Positions 12,860 to 25,315 of a DNA stretch of 64,000 nt are shown here, one piece after another; positions within the stretch are counted from its first letter, which is position 1, and every line of letters starts with the position of its first letter. The stretch covers positions 39,069,303 through 39,133,302 of the forward strand of contig CM019217.1 of NCBI GenBank assembly GCA_009741485.1, written 5' to 3'. A program made the position numbers and the translations under genes. The DNA comes from Malurus cyaneus samueli. Its lineage: Eukaryota; Chordata; Aves; Passeriformes; Maluridae. Below the pieces are notes generated by a model, which saw nothing but the letters and a program-made list of their open reading frames with translations, ran no database searches and was not told the DNA's origin.

Positions 12860-15800
12860 CTACAATCAAAAGACAAGGACTTAAGTGAGCTGTAGTTCTC
12901 TCAGTGGTATAGTCCATCCTATTGCAATATAAATTCTTCCTCTGAATGGAATTAGAAACTCACTGTTTCCTGAAAGCCTCACATTACTGCTCACTCTTCC
13001 AGGCAATTGCAGTGGCAAAACTACCAGTGCCTTGAATATACTAAAAGTATCTAAATGCCCTGACCAGTTAATAACCCTTTTCATCTGTGATCCTCCCCTT
13101 TAACCCCTTATGTCCTCTCCTGTGTGTTTAGCTGCTGGTGTTCAGGTGTGATACAGCATAACTGTGCATGTTTAGATCTGGATTACATAACGACAGTGAA
13201 GTGGGAAGTCTTTGCTGGGACCCCAACCCATGCAGCCTCCTGGACACTAATTCAGGAGCTGCAGCTGCACTCAGACTCTTGCTCTAGCCCCAGCTGTGGT
13301 GGAGATGCGTGGTGCCCAGCATCGTGTGTTTTCTTGCTTTCCTGATTTGTCATTCTGGCTTGACCTCAGGCATGTCTCTTCACTCAGATATGCTTCGTCA
13401 TCATTGGGCTGTTAGCTGAATCTGGTTATTGAACTCTTTCTTTCCTCTTTTTTTTGGGGGTACTGTGAGAGTGAGACTGCAGCCTGAGGGCAAAGGCCCT
13501 CCTTTCCAACCTCACTGTCATCATTGCCTCCTGGCTTGCACTCCCTAATAGAGCAGCCTGCTCTGTTTCCTGACAAAACCCTTCAGGGAAAGAAACCCAC
13601 TCTCTGGTGCCCTGAGACAGGCATTATTTTGTTACACAGGTAGTGACATCCTTCAATCTGTTCCAATATTCATGTGCTCCATCCATCCTTTGAAGCATGA
13701 GCATTGAAGCATGAGATAGTTGTATAAAGCCATCAATCATCCTGCCTGCTGTAACTGGAAGGCCTCAGGCAGGTATTCCCAATCCCACACACACTCAGGT
13801 GTCAGATCCTTGTGTCTCTCCTGTATCTGTCATCTGGGTCCTTGGCTGTATCGCAGGAATGGATTTTTCTCTGACATTGAGGCTTTGTCCTGTTGCAGAC
13901 TCTTTGCCCTGTTGTGAGGCAGCTGCTCATCTCTTCTGTCAGAGCATGAACCTACTCCAAGTTCAGAATTTATTGCTGGGCTGGCTACAGCATGGCATTT
14001 GTGCTCCTTAATGACAGGCCTACCCAGCGGAACCTTCAGCATCGTAATCTATTCCTGGGAGTGACTGACTCTCTGAGGTCATCAGGAACAGTTTCACCAA
14101 GAACATTGGTTAAAAGAAACTATTACAGGCAATAACTTGTTTTGCTTTGACCAGTGCTTTTGGAGGAAATAGACCCAGGCCCCATAAAGAAAAAAACAAA
14201 TGTGGCATCAGAAATTGAGCAGTAATGTTGCTAGGTGAATTATTTCAGCCCATATTATTAAGGAACTTACTGTTTCAAAATTTCTATTAGTTTTTTAAGT
14301 TTATGACATTGAAATTTGAAAATAAATAAGTCAGTTTTAAGAAGTCCTAAAAAACATTTCCCATCTTTCAGTTGTACAGATTGTTTCTAGTGTATTCTGA
14401 CACTAGTTTTTTAATATATTCTTCAGTATTTTAAATTGAACTGGAGGTGAAGTAAAGAAGAAACCTTTTATTTACTTAGCTACTACCATTAGCATAAGAG
14501 CTATTATATCTCACTACTTCCAGGGGATATATAAAATACAGTTCCTGATACAACTGAAACCTCTGATCCTTTGACAGAGAATAGAGCTATTATTTACATA
14601 AATGTAACAGTTCAGAAAGCAATGTACTATGCGCATTAGAATTATCAAGGAGTTTTCAATAGAAAAAAACAAGAATAGAAATTCAAAGAAAGAAAATCCT
14701 CCTCACACCATATTTCCAACTAAGTGCCAGCAGGTGCATGTATAGATATACATGTGCATTTCTGAATTGCCTTATTACATTCATATAGGAAAGGTGAAAA
14801 TTGCTGCTGGAAAAAAGGAAAGCAAAATAATTTCACACTGAGCAGTTTTCTGCAATTCAGTTTAAATGAACAAGTCTGAGGTGAAATATATTAACTTGGC
14901 AGTCTTTTCTGCTCTCCTCATCTTTATGTTTGAGATTATCATAATAAACAGAATGAAAAAATAAGCTCCTTTTTAAACTAGTGATTATAAGAGTTTGCCA
15001 GTGAATGTGCTATGAGTTGTGGCAATCTGTGTCCTAGGACTATATACCCTTGCCAATGGGCTATGACAGTCTCAGAAAGGGATGTAAGAAAAGCAGTGTA
15101 TCACTCTAAGAAAATAAGTTACCAGTTCTGAACTGAGACATACCTGCAAGGGGCCAGAAACCCAGGGAATGCTAAATTATGTGCCTGTGCCTGAAAATTC
15201 AAACACTAAAACGCAGTTGCCAGGTATGATGTACAGGAACATTTCATTCAGCCTCAATCTTCTGTTGCAAAGCACATCACCTTATGTCAAGCATGGGTTT
15301 ACATAGCTTGCCTGATTAAAGATGAATTTAATTACCTTATGAAATGGTATCAAGGAGAAACGTAAAATTACAGAGAAACACTTGAAGAGCTGCAGACTTG
15401 CAGAAACTAACCATTTAATAGAGTAAAGCATTGATTTGTAACTTCAAATACATTTTAAAGCTTGTCTCTTCTTTGGACTATTAGCCTTATTTCTTTTTTC
15501 ATGCAACAGGTGTATTATAACTGTTCTTGGGTATAAAAAATTTGCTTTTGACATAAACAAATTAGCTTTATTTTGTTTTTTATTTGGTTGAAAATATAAA
15601 GATACAGTACTTGATATCTTCTTGAGACAGTATGGGCAAGTGTAAAAAAAGATGTGTTTGTCTTTCTTGAGTGATTAACACTTCACATGTAGGGACAGGA
15701 TTACACTGAGTGCTTTTTGGGCATAGTAATGCATCTAGAGTTGAAAGGGTTGTGCAGCTGTATAAAGTGCAGCAGGATAAAGTAATTATGTTGTTTACTA

Positions 15801-16274
15801 TGGGAGCCAATACTGCATTTTAGCTAGGGACATATTACAGTCACTCTTATATTCTAGGGGTGAAAGTTATTTACTGAACTGAAAAGATAAATTCTTTATT
15901 ACTCGTATTTCCCTCGCAATCTGAAGTACAAATCTAGCCATGCTCGGTCTTCTATCAATACACTGTAAAAATTCTCCATTTTGCCTCCCACTTCCCAGAC
16001 TTCCAGGGTTCATTTACTGTATCAAGAAAGAAATAACAGAAAAGACATTAACTTCTAAATGCGATATTTCAAAATTATAAACCCTAAGCTTTGGAGGTCC
16101 TTTCTTAAATATTCTACAAACTGTCTAAATGTTTCTGAAGAAAGAAAAAAATCTTCACCATGTAAATTCATTCAAGCAGAAAAAAATAGCATCAGCAAGG
16201 AACCTGGGAGTTAAAAAGTGTACCAAGAGGCATATGAATTGTCTTAATTACTTACAACTGAAAAATAGTTGATA
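12860..16274. other. non-coding DNA, GC-richer at its left end
   Basis: Roughly 12900-14050 is less AT-rich than the rest and holds several overlapping short frames in both directions, none with a recognisable product. From 14100 onward the sequence is ordinary AT-rich DNA. No transposon was recognised. Confidence 0.55.
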
Positions 16275-16440
16275 TGTTAGGTCAGAGCAAAGGTCTGTCT
16301 AATGAAAGATGCTGTTTTCAGCAGTGGTCATAACAGATGTTCAAAAGCACCAGGGTCACAAACAGCAAGTGTTCATGAATCTTCCCTATGACACGGTGCC
16401 AGGTGCCCAGACTGTCACTGGTGATCTGTGCTGAGGACTG
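16275..16440 (-). mobile_element. old CR1-family LINE fragment
   Basis: The pattern 'GGTCAGAGCAAAGGTCTGTCTA' is broken here into GGTCAGAGCAAAGG then TCTGTCTAATG. It is followed by CAGCAGTGGTCATAACAGATG and a later CCCTATGACA-type stretch. This order matches an old CR1 subfamily common in turtles and birds ('ggtcagaccaaaggtccatctag... cagtggccaatagcagatg'). The copy is clearly diverged and its limits are approximate. The assignment rests on memory of the family consensus, not on a search. Confidence 0.5.
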
Positions 16441-19400
16441 TGCTAAAGATAAATAAATCTACTCTGTAGATTGGAATCCAAAGTATAAAACCTACTGCTG
16501 TTCTTGGAGAAGTGGCATTTTTTGCTTTGGAAAAAAAGATGCTTCCTTCTCCTTTAGTCCACCAAGGCTCTGGGCCATCAATATTTTGCTGGTAGACAGG
16601 AACTTGATCTACCCGTGATCTGAACAGATGCAAGTTTTCTTTGATATAGCAAGTGAAAATCAAAAACCTACTGAGAAGGAGGGCATGTTGGCTCAGGATC
16701 AATGCCAAAATATCTGCATTTGCATGGCTCCCTGATGTCTTGGACTGTGAACAGTGACTGCGACTTGGCTGTAAAATGCCAAGATGCTCTTTTCTGTTTG
16801 ATTTAAAAGGAAATTCAGAAATTCCAATCTCTGTGGAAGTTTTTGAAAGAGAGTTGGGGGATGGGGCCTGAGACTGTTGGGAGGAGAGAATTCTCTTACT
16901 GAAATACAAGGTCATAAAGGCAAAAACCTCCAGGACATATCATATTTGATCAGGGGATTACCACCAGAAAAAGACAACATTGTGTTTTAGAGAGGAAAAT
17001 TTCCACTAAAACTCTTCCTAGACAAGAACAGATAGCTTGCCCAAAGAAAAATAAGAAATCTGTGGCAACATCTGAAGAGCAGTCAAGATTTTAAAATTTT
17101 ATGTCAAGTTTCTGGGTTTAATGGCAGACAGTCCTCTACATCTTATTCAATGTGACTGAAGTATTCTTTAAGAACTGAAAAACAGAAAGCTTCTGAAACC
17201 TTAAAAATGTTGATACTTTATTTGCAGTTAATGAAATGCAGTTCATGCTGAATGATTCACACATCATCAAGAAATTGGTTAAAATGTAGTTTTTTTCTAG
17301 CCAGGACATTTCAGATTATATGGGAAGTGACAATATTCTCACTCATCCTTTTTTTCCCCTTCTCCAAACTACCAAACATGCAGCACAATGGGAGAAGCAG
17401 AATGACAGGAGAGTCCTTAACCATGGCCCACATGTAAGGGGTGAAAATAGCAGGAAAGATATTGGGTCTGGTGATGAGCACTTACTTTGGAGTGGAGCAC
17501 AGTAAAGAGCACAGGTTGTGAATTCTTAACCTTTCATGATGCAGCCTTTGTCAGGGGGAGCAAAGCAGCAGCTCTTTGCTTGGGGCAGAGCCAGAGTTGA
17601 GTCCAAAGCCAGCAAAGTCCATCTGTCATATCTGCAGCAGATTGGCCAAGTTTGTAGCACAGATTTGCACCATGGGCTACAACTGGGAAGAAACACAGAA
17701 TTACAGTGATTTTCACTGGTTTAAAATTGCAACTTTCTTAAATAGGAACACATTAAAATACTTTTTTTTTTTTTCCAGCATGGGAAACATAAATACAGGT
17801 GTAATCAAGACTCATTGGAAAAGCTGCAAAAGTGGAACTAGACTGGATTATGATTCCCACCTTTAGCTGCTTGGCTATAGAACTGTTGATTGTCCCCAAA
17901 TTCTGCCTAGTAAATCTCCCATTTTATTCAATATATATATATTATATATATATATATTTATATTTATATAGGGACACTACTAATTCCCTCTCAGGACCAG
18001 CTTCGAATAAATGGTAGAACTCTCTAGAGAAGAGCAATGTGGTTAAAATTTTTATAAAAGGGCAATTGATGCATCAACTCACAGCAGTAAATGCTTCACT
18101 ATGGAGCCAAGGGAGTTTGCCTCTTTCAGTTCCATTTCAGTTTCTAAAGGAAAGGTTACTCTTGCCTTTTTAAATCAGAAGAGTTTAGGAAAACCTCACT
18201 GAAGCCTTGAAATCTTGTCTCCACCCTAGAAAGCAGCAATTTAAAGTCAGGCTGTTATTAGCAATTGTTACTGACAAGCTGAAGTGCTCTAAAAAGGCTA
18301 AATTTTGCTAATTTTAGGTAGCCCTCACTCAGTTGAAAGCCCCATGCACTCAGAGACATCAACAATGGCATTTCATAATGAATCACCTCGTGTTCCAACA
18401 CCTGTGTGTGACAAAGTCCCTCTCTGAATCTCTTCTAAGTCCTGAGCTCTGTTAGAATGATGAATATTTCTGATGGTCAGCTATACAATTATTTAAGATG
18501 GTTTATTTAAATATTATTTTATGCAAATTCTGAGAAGATATCTTTAAGTATTCAGTCTTCTTTTTTCACTGCAACACATGTACATTAATTTATGTCATTT
18601 AAAATTCTATAAAATTAGTCTGGTATAACATTACATTAAGAAAATAATTGATTCATTAAAATTAAATCTCACTACTTGGTTTTTTTTTTACCCAAATGGG
18701 GAAAGGAGTAATTAGTTTTTATTAAAAGCCATTATACTATTTCTAGATATTATTACTTTTCCTGATATTTTTCTGACACTTTCATCTCATTTCTTAGTTT
18801 TTCACACAATTTGAACTTTATTCAGGAGAGGTATTTCCATAACTGAACTCACCATCTATATGCAGCCCAAATATCATATTTCATGTGTTTATCCCAGCAG
18901 TCAAATATTCCACAAAGTACCTTGACTTGCCTTACATATTTTAATTTCTTCTGTTATCTTAAAAAATATGATTTCAACAATGTTGTTATTAAGATTTTTC
19001 CTCAGTCTGAATTAACTGTCTATTCTTACAGCACCTGAAATATCATACAAATATATTTCCATCTCACATCAATATAATTTTCAGTCTCCAGTTCCCCATT
19101 TCTGTCTATTCCTGGCAATTAATTTCCTACATCTGATTTTCTGTCAATCATTTCTGCTTAACACCTGCCTGTTTCATAAGCCTAAATCTAGATGGCATTC
19201 CTGGGCACCTCTAGTACTCTTCCTTCTTATGATTGCTAATGAAGTCTAGACTTCTCTAAAGGAGAAGATGATAAAATGGGAGAAATTATATTCAAGCCCT
19301 TGTAGCAGCTGCTACCATTCAAGAAGACAGCTGCAGAAAGGTACTGCAAACTGTACCAAGCAGTCTAAGGCCACAGGGACTGAATGAATAACAGCACTTT

Positions 19401-19592
19401 TTCTCTGCATTTATCAGCTTTATTTCTCTCCAGCTTTTTTATTTTTTTTTCCTTTTTTCATCTCTTCTATCCCAAGGGATCATCTGCTCTTTTTGCCTTC
19501 CTTATGAGTCTGTATTCTCTTTCTGTACTTCCAGATCCTTCAGTGTGGTAAAGTTATTTTCCTACTGTTCTTGTCGCTAACAGACATTTTCA
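16441..19592. other. AT-rich non-coding DNA
   Basis: The left end contains a 166-codon minus-strand open frame (16415-16915) that partly overlaps the old CR1 fragment. It shows no recognisable family and is judged to be chance. A TA microsatellite lies at 17930-17970. Nothing else was recognised. Confidence 0.6.
17930..17970. repeat. TA dinucleotide microsatellite
   Basis: ATATATATAT runs into imperfect TATATTTATAT units. It is a simple sequence repeat with no sign of a linked element. Confidence 0.85.
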
Positions 19593-19740
19593 GAGAGTCA
19601 TAGGATGGTTTGTGTTGGATGGAACATAAAATATCATTTAGTTCAAGGATAGCACACATTCAGCATATTGTACATGCCAGCATCTGATGACCTTCCCTAT
19701 GCCCTTCAATTTCTGTTCATGCCTCAGTACAAGCCAATGT
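19593..19740 (-). mobile_element. CR1 LINE, diverged 3' fragment
   Basis: AGAGTCATAGGATGGTTTG followed by TGTTGGATGGAACATAAAATATCATTTAG, seen in pieces, matches the reverse complement of a CR1 3' end ('aatcatagaatggtttgggttggaaggga...aagatcat'). The match fades after about 60 bp, with weaker similarity to roughly 19740. It is a truncated, old copy. Confidence 0.7.
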
Positions 19741-20344
19741 CTTTCATTTTTTACACCTAGCCCCTCCCAAAAAAAAATCATGAAAGCCCTCTTTATTAAC
19801 AAACTCCTTGGGTTGGGGGACTTGGCTGGACCTCTCTGCTTTGGTCAGCAACAGGAACACTAACCATCCATCAGCTGTGAGCAGAGATCTCCCTCAGCAA
19901 TAAGTCCCCTGTCCCATCACAAAATGCAGATTCTATAAAGTTCATCCAAGCTCTGTCATCATAGAGACTGCCACTTTATTCACTTTGGGGAAAAATGAAG
20001 CTCCATCCACATCCAGGAGAAGGTTCATATGTACAATCATTTTTAAAGTGAACAGTTGGGATGTTTCCCCTCAAGGCAGGATTTTCCCTTTCTTTACTCT
20101 GTTGGCTATCATATCCACTAGGTCTATGATCAAAGAAAAGATTTCTGTTTACTGTCACATGAACTACACTGAGCTTGACAGAGACTTTGTCAGAATCTGA
20201 CAGGCTGTGCAATGAGAAGTATTACACACTTCAGAAACATCTAGTATAGCACCAGGGAAACAACAGAAATAAAAAAACAACCTTACAGGAGTTAAACTGA
20301 ACAGTATAAATCAGCCCACTCTTCATGTTAAACTGCTCCATCTT

Positions 20345-20570
20345 TGATTTCAGCATGCGTTTTGTTTGCGGGTACAACAGTGACATACCCTGTGCAGCTC
20401 ACCTCGAGTGACTTCAATTTGTAAACATGCTCCAGCTGATGGTGCACCCTCTGCAGGACTGTTCACTCGCTGGCAAGCTAGTAGCCAGACACTTGAGATG
20501 TACACTTGTGGCTGAAGGTGTAGCTGATTCTTTTATTTCCCATGTTTGTAAATTGAATGCTTGTCAGCGC
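20345..20570. promoter_or_regulatory. CpG-retaining block, possible conserved element or exon
   Basis: Against a CpG-poor background this block keeps several CpGs (GCATGCG, TTTGCGGG, CTCGAG, CTCGCTGG, CAGCGC) and is GC-richer than its flanks. On the minus strand a 44-codon frame runs from a TGA at about 20466 to a TAA at about 20329, and a donor-like GAG/GTGAGC falls inside it. The reading looks somewhat protein-like but matches no family I know. It may be a conserved non-coding element, a decayed repeat or an exon. Confidence 0.2.
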
Positions 20571-23500
20571 ATGAGACAGTTTTCAGTCTGAAAGTCCAGG
20601 GAGAAAATGCTCTGTGACTGGGATTCTTTCCTGTCTCTTTAAAGAGAACAGAAACAAAATGAAATCACAAAAGCTACATATTTCATATTATAAGATTAAA
20701 GTCTCAACTTTTATCTCTCTTTCTATCTACCTATATTGAGCTCTATGTCTATAAAGAAAACAAGTGTAACTACTTTGTAAAATTTTAATATGTATCTTTC
20801 TTGATAGCACATGCCATTACAAGCTTCAGTGAAAATGCAGAGGAAACAAAATTAAGGCAATGCTTTTATTGGTCTTAACACACTGGTGTACAAGTCATTA
20901 TTTGGTTTGCAAACCTCCAGCCAAGTGCAGTCTGTTAAAACTAATATTGTTCCAAAGAACTTGTGTGGCCCCTTGTCTTTGAATTCAGCTGAAATAATAA
21001 ACAATACTGTAAGAAAAGCAATCATTAATTGTTTCCTCCATGAACTCCTTGAGTTTTATTAATAATTTCAGCAGAAACAGGATTATACTGGAGGGGAAAT
21101 TTTTGTCCCTTTGGTCAGGTAGAAAAGTGGTAACAAATCTGAAGAGCTATTGCACTAACATTATATATGACATTGCTCATTGCCATTTATGACTTATGCC
21201 AGAAACAGTTCCAAGGTTGCTTTCTTGGGGCAGTCCTATTAGCAGATACAAACACAGCTGTACCTTCCCTCACGGTTCTACATTTTTCATGTGGGGTGAC
21301 AGAGTGCTTTGTAAGCTTGCTGTCTCAGGTGCACGGAGTTGAGGTTGCTTTCTCCAGGGAAAATGAATAAAATAATGAACGTGTTCTGAGGGCAAGGTTC
21401 TCTCAGGATTTTGGAGACAGCTAAAGGGAAAAGAAGCAGCTGCATGATAGCCATCACAAAGCATTTCTCAGACTGTGTGACTACAGCTTTCCAAATGTGT
21501 CAGATAGAGAAATAGTCAATGTCATCAGTAGACGTGAAAGGAAGGAACACAATAGCAAAGGAAAAAAGTGCTTGGAGTCCTCAAAGGGATTTAGGTGAAG
21601 ATCATGGGAGGGCACAATGGAGAAGATGCAGGGAGCTGGGCTGACAAAGAGAAAGATAATGTGCTTGCCAATAAACTAGAAGAATAAAAGGACTAGAGTT
21701 TTACTGAGAAATAGACTCAAGACCATAGAGTTAAAATGAAAGCTGACAGAAAAAGGATGCGACCTCTGATAGAGAAAGGAAATCCTAAAGGCCTTCATCT
21801 GTTCCAGTATTGTACTGGGGAGAGAGAAATAACAGGGATAACTCTTCTTTCTCACATGCAGACTCCAGACTAAAACCAGAGATATCTTTATAGAGAAGAA
21901 AGCTTAATTTATTTATGAAAAAGCTAGTGCTGTGTTAAGATTGAATATTATTACTAAAAAGCCTAAATTATTGGTGATTTCATTATAACTTCATTAGAAA
22001 ATATAAAATAATTTGCCTCTAATAGCAGGTGAGTGGCAGAAGCATGGAAAGCAGACGGCAACAGCAGATACTACTACAAATTTTCACAGGTTCCTGACTT
22101 TCTGAAAAGCAATAGTAAAATACAAACTTCGTTAATATTGGGTTTCCTAAATGAGAATATTTATCAGATTTTCAGTACAAGGCCAGCTTGCTCATATAAC
22201 CTCTAATTACAATCTTGAAACCACAGAGATAAAAGGTATGAAGTAAATGGGGAAAAAAACCCACCTCATAAAAAACCTCCTGAGCTTTCACTAGGCACAG
22301 GCTTTTTCATGATTTAACTATCATTTGTATGAACAGCAAGAGAACAATCAATGTGAATACATGAATCTAGTAGAATAGTTAACAGTAACCTTTATGGCTT
22401 TATCACAAGACTATGAGGGACAATAAATGGCTTTTGATGCTTATTAGAAAATAGAGTGCAGCTGAACTATTTAAGAATCTCACATGGTCATTGCAGCTAC
22501 ACTCCATTACCAGGAACACTCTCACAGGTATTAAAACTGAAAAAAAAGAAGACAACACAAGGAATATAAAAAATTAATATTTCTGGTTTTATGAGAATGG
22601 TGTTACTTAATCTTAGGAAAGATCTTCTTGAAAAAGAAGATTTGCTTGCAAATCAACATATGACAAACCATCTTCCAAAAGCTGTCTCTGCAAAGAGCAC
22701 TTTCATTTCAGTTCAGGTTTGCTGTAAGTGGCACAGTTTTGAAAAGGCCCAAGATGTTGAGTATGAAGACAGATAATGTCACTTCTTGACAGGATTCTAT
22801 CACCAGTTCACACTGCAAGCAAACATTACAAGTTTCACATATTTCCACGGATGCCTTCCCTTATATCTGTCCAGCTTTAAAGCCTTTTCCTGAGGCTTTG
22901 TGCCTTTTGGTATTTCAATCACACTTTAAAAAATGAAACTGTGAGGTCTTCTGCTCAAAAAGTCTTGCATCTTTCAAGGCATTTATGTAACAGGCTGGAT
23001 TTGTACAGAGAAAGAATCAGCAGCTGGATCTGTTCTGCTAAGACAAATACATTTAGAGGTTGAGATCAGAGATTTCATTCATAGCTAGCTGATTTAGATA
23101 GGCTTCCAGTCCAGAAATAATAAGGATGGATATTGGCTGCCTACCAGCTTAAAAATCCATGAATGGACGGTCACTGGGGTGGGCCATAAATATAGGTGGC
23201 TGTCCCTTCAGCAATTTTGCAAGAATATTTGTGCTGCTGAGAAGTAGGACAGAAAGTCACTTTGTTCTGTTCTTCAGTTGCAGTGTACCAGTGATTTCTA
23301 GTCCTGCCTGGCAGAAGGCAATATCAAGCTATAAACACAAATATGGAGACAGATCATGCAGACATAAACCCTTAGATACACACACAAATTTTCTTTGATT
23401 TTCATTCAATTGGCTGGTTTTGTAAAGTCAGTATTCTAAATGTTAATGAAGTGCAAGCTTTCCAACATAGAAAACATATTTTTTATAAAGCTCAGAGACA

Positions 23501-25268
23501 ACAGCATGGTTTAGTGGCCATTACTGTGCCTTTTTTTAACTAGAAATAATAGTGACTCTCTTTAGTATAATCTTGCAGTCACATATAATTCTGTTAATGC
23601 TCAGAATTAGACGAACTGTATTCCTCCTGAAAATATAAAGGCATGCTCACCCTTATAATCTTTTATTCTTTGGCCTGCTCTGGTATAATCAATGTTGTGG
23701 CTGTACACTCTCAGACAAGCATGACGCTGCAAATTCTGCGCAGATGACCACTGCTGTGGTGTTCAGCCTATTTTCACAGCTCGTTTGGAATAAATGTCCT
23801 GGGAAGAATCAGGAATATTGTTTCTGGGTTCAGTAACACTGCCTGTCTCCCTTTCTGACTGATGACTCAGGAAACACCCAACAAAAGACAGGGGTGAGAG
23901 TGGGACATTGGTGATGCCTTAAGTTAGTTGAACTCAGAGTACATGTGATTCAAGCTAAACCTTCTATTTTGCTGCATAAGACAGGGAAATTAATGCATGA
24001 TCTTTAGGTTATTAAAATTACACTTATTTGATTAAAATTGCAATCACTTCATAAGCATAGCAATAAGAATGGAAATGAGCATAATGAAAAGTAGTTTGCA
24101 CAAAAATAAAATCCATACATATGAAGAGACAGTAAAAATGGTTACATTTAAAATCAAATGAAAATGTAATTGAATTTCAGGAAGTCTGAATATAACTTAT
24201 TACAGGAACTTTGTGTGACATTGGAATATGCGTTTTCATTCAACAATCAACATCCATAATGCACGTGGCCACTTAAGTTCATATGAGTTTAAGAAAATAA
24301 TCACATTCCTATTTTTAAAACAGCTAAATTATGTAGAAAGCCTTTATTTTATGTTTTTACCTTCAGAAGTGGCTGGGCAAAAAAAAAGCCTGTTAAAGGT
24401 TTCATGATTTTCAGAGATGTGTTTAGCTCCAGGGGATGCCTTTGTAAAATGTCAACCACTGTGAATGTGATAAACCTAAGATAAGAATTTTTATTAAGAA
24501 AAGGCAGATGCAATATTTAGAGATTCTTGATGGAAAAGCTAATGTGCGCTAAAGAATCTTTTAATTCCCAATTAATTTCTTTTTTCCTGACTGTCAGGAA
24601 AAAATGCATACTTATTTGAAGAACAGCAAAATTTCTTTTAAGTTACAAGGTCATAAACTATTTTATCGAGCATAAAGGATTGAAAAGCTAAGTGCTAAGT
24701 GCTATTTTCTTGCTATTTAAAAGAACCATTGCTTTCTCCCTTTCCCACAAAATTTTTCTGCATCAGCTGGGTACAATTTTCAGATTGCATGTGTACCTTC
24801 TGGTTTTACAGGATAAAATTTGTCGGGAAGAGGACCAGCTGTGTCCTTCCCCTTCATATATAACTTTGCTGCAATTTCATAATTTACTGACATCACAACT
24901 GGCATAACAACCTAAACTACCTTCCCACAGAACATCTGACCAGAGAGAGGTGCACTAGAGAGTGGGAAAAAAAAGTGTGTAAGAACTTCCCTGCCACAAA
25001 AAGATGAAAAAATTGCATTTCTGCTATGTGTAATTCAAAGTATGCCAACATGCACAGTCTGTTTAGAAGACACTGTTCTGGATGCTAAACACCATCACAC
25101 GAGAAATTGAAATTTAAAATATATACAGAATTGATGTTTAAACAGGTGAGTTAATTCAAGGTGAAAATACCTTCTGGAAAACTAAGATGTACATATAAAT
25201 ATGCCTAATCTGACAAACAAGTTAATTGCAAACACATGTAATAAAGAATATTTTTTCAGGGTTTGTTA

Positions 25269-25315
25269 AAACACTATGAACACAACACTATGAAAACAAC
25301 TATAAACACTATGCA
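25269..25315. repeat. short degenerate tandem repeat (ACACTATG units)
   Basis: The motif ACACTATG occurs three times within about 45 bp, separated by AAC-rich linkers. It is a local slippage-type duplication; no function is indicated. Confidence 0.6.

Noticed and set aside
16415..16915. Minus-strand frame of 166 codons
   Set aside because: No domain or family was recognised and no splice or start context supports it. It partly overlaps an old CR1 fragment and is most likely a chance frame.
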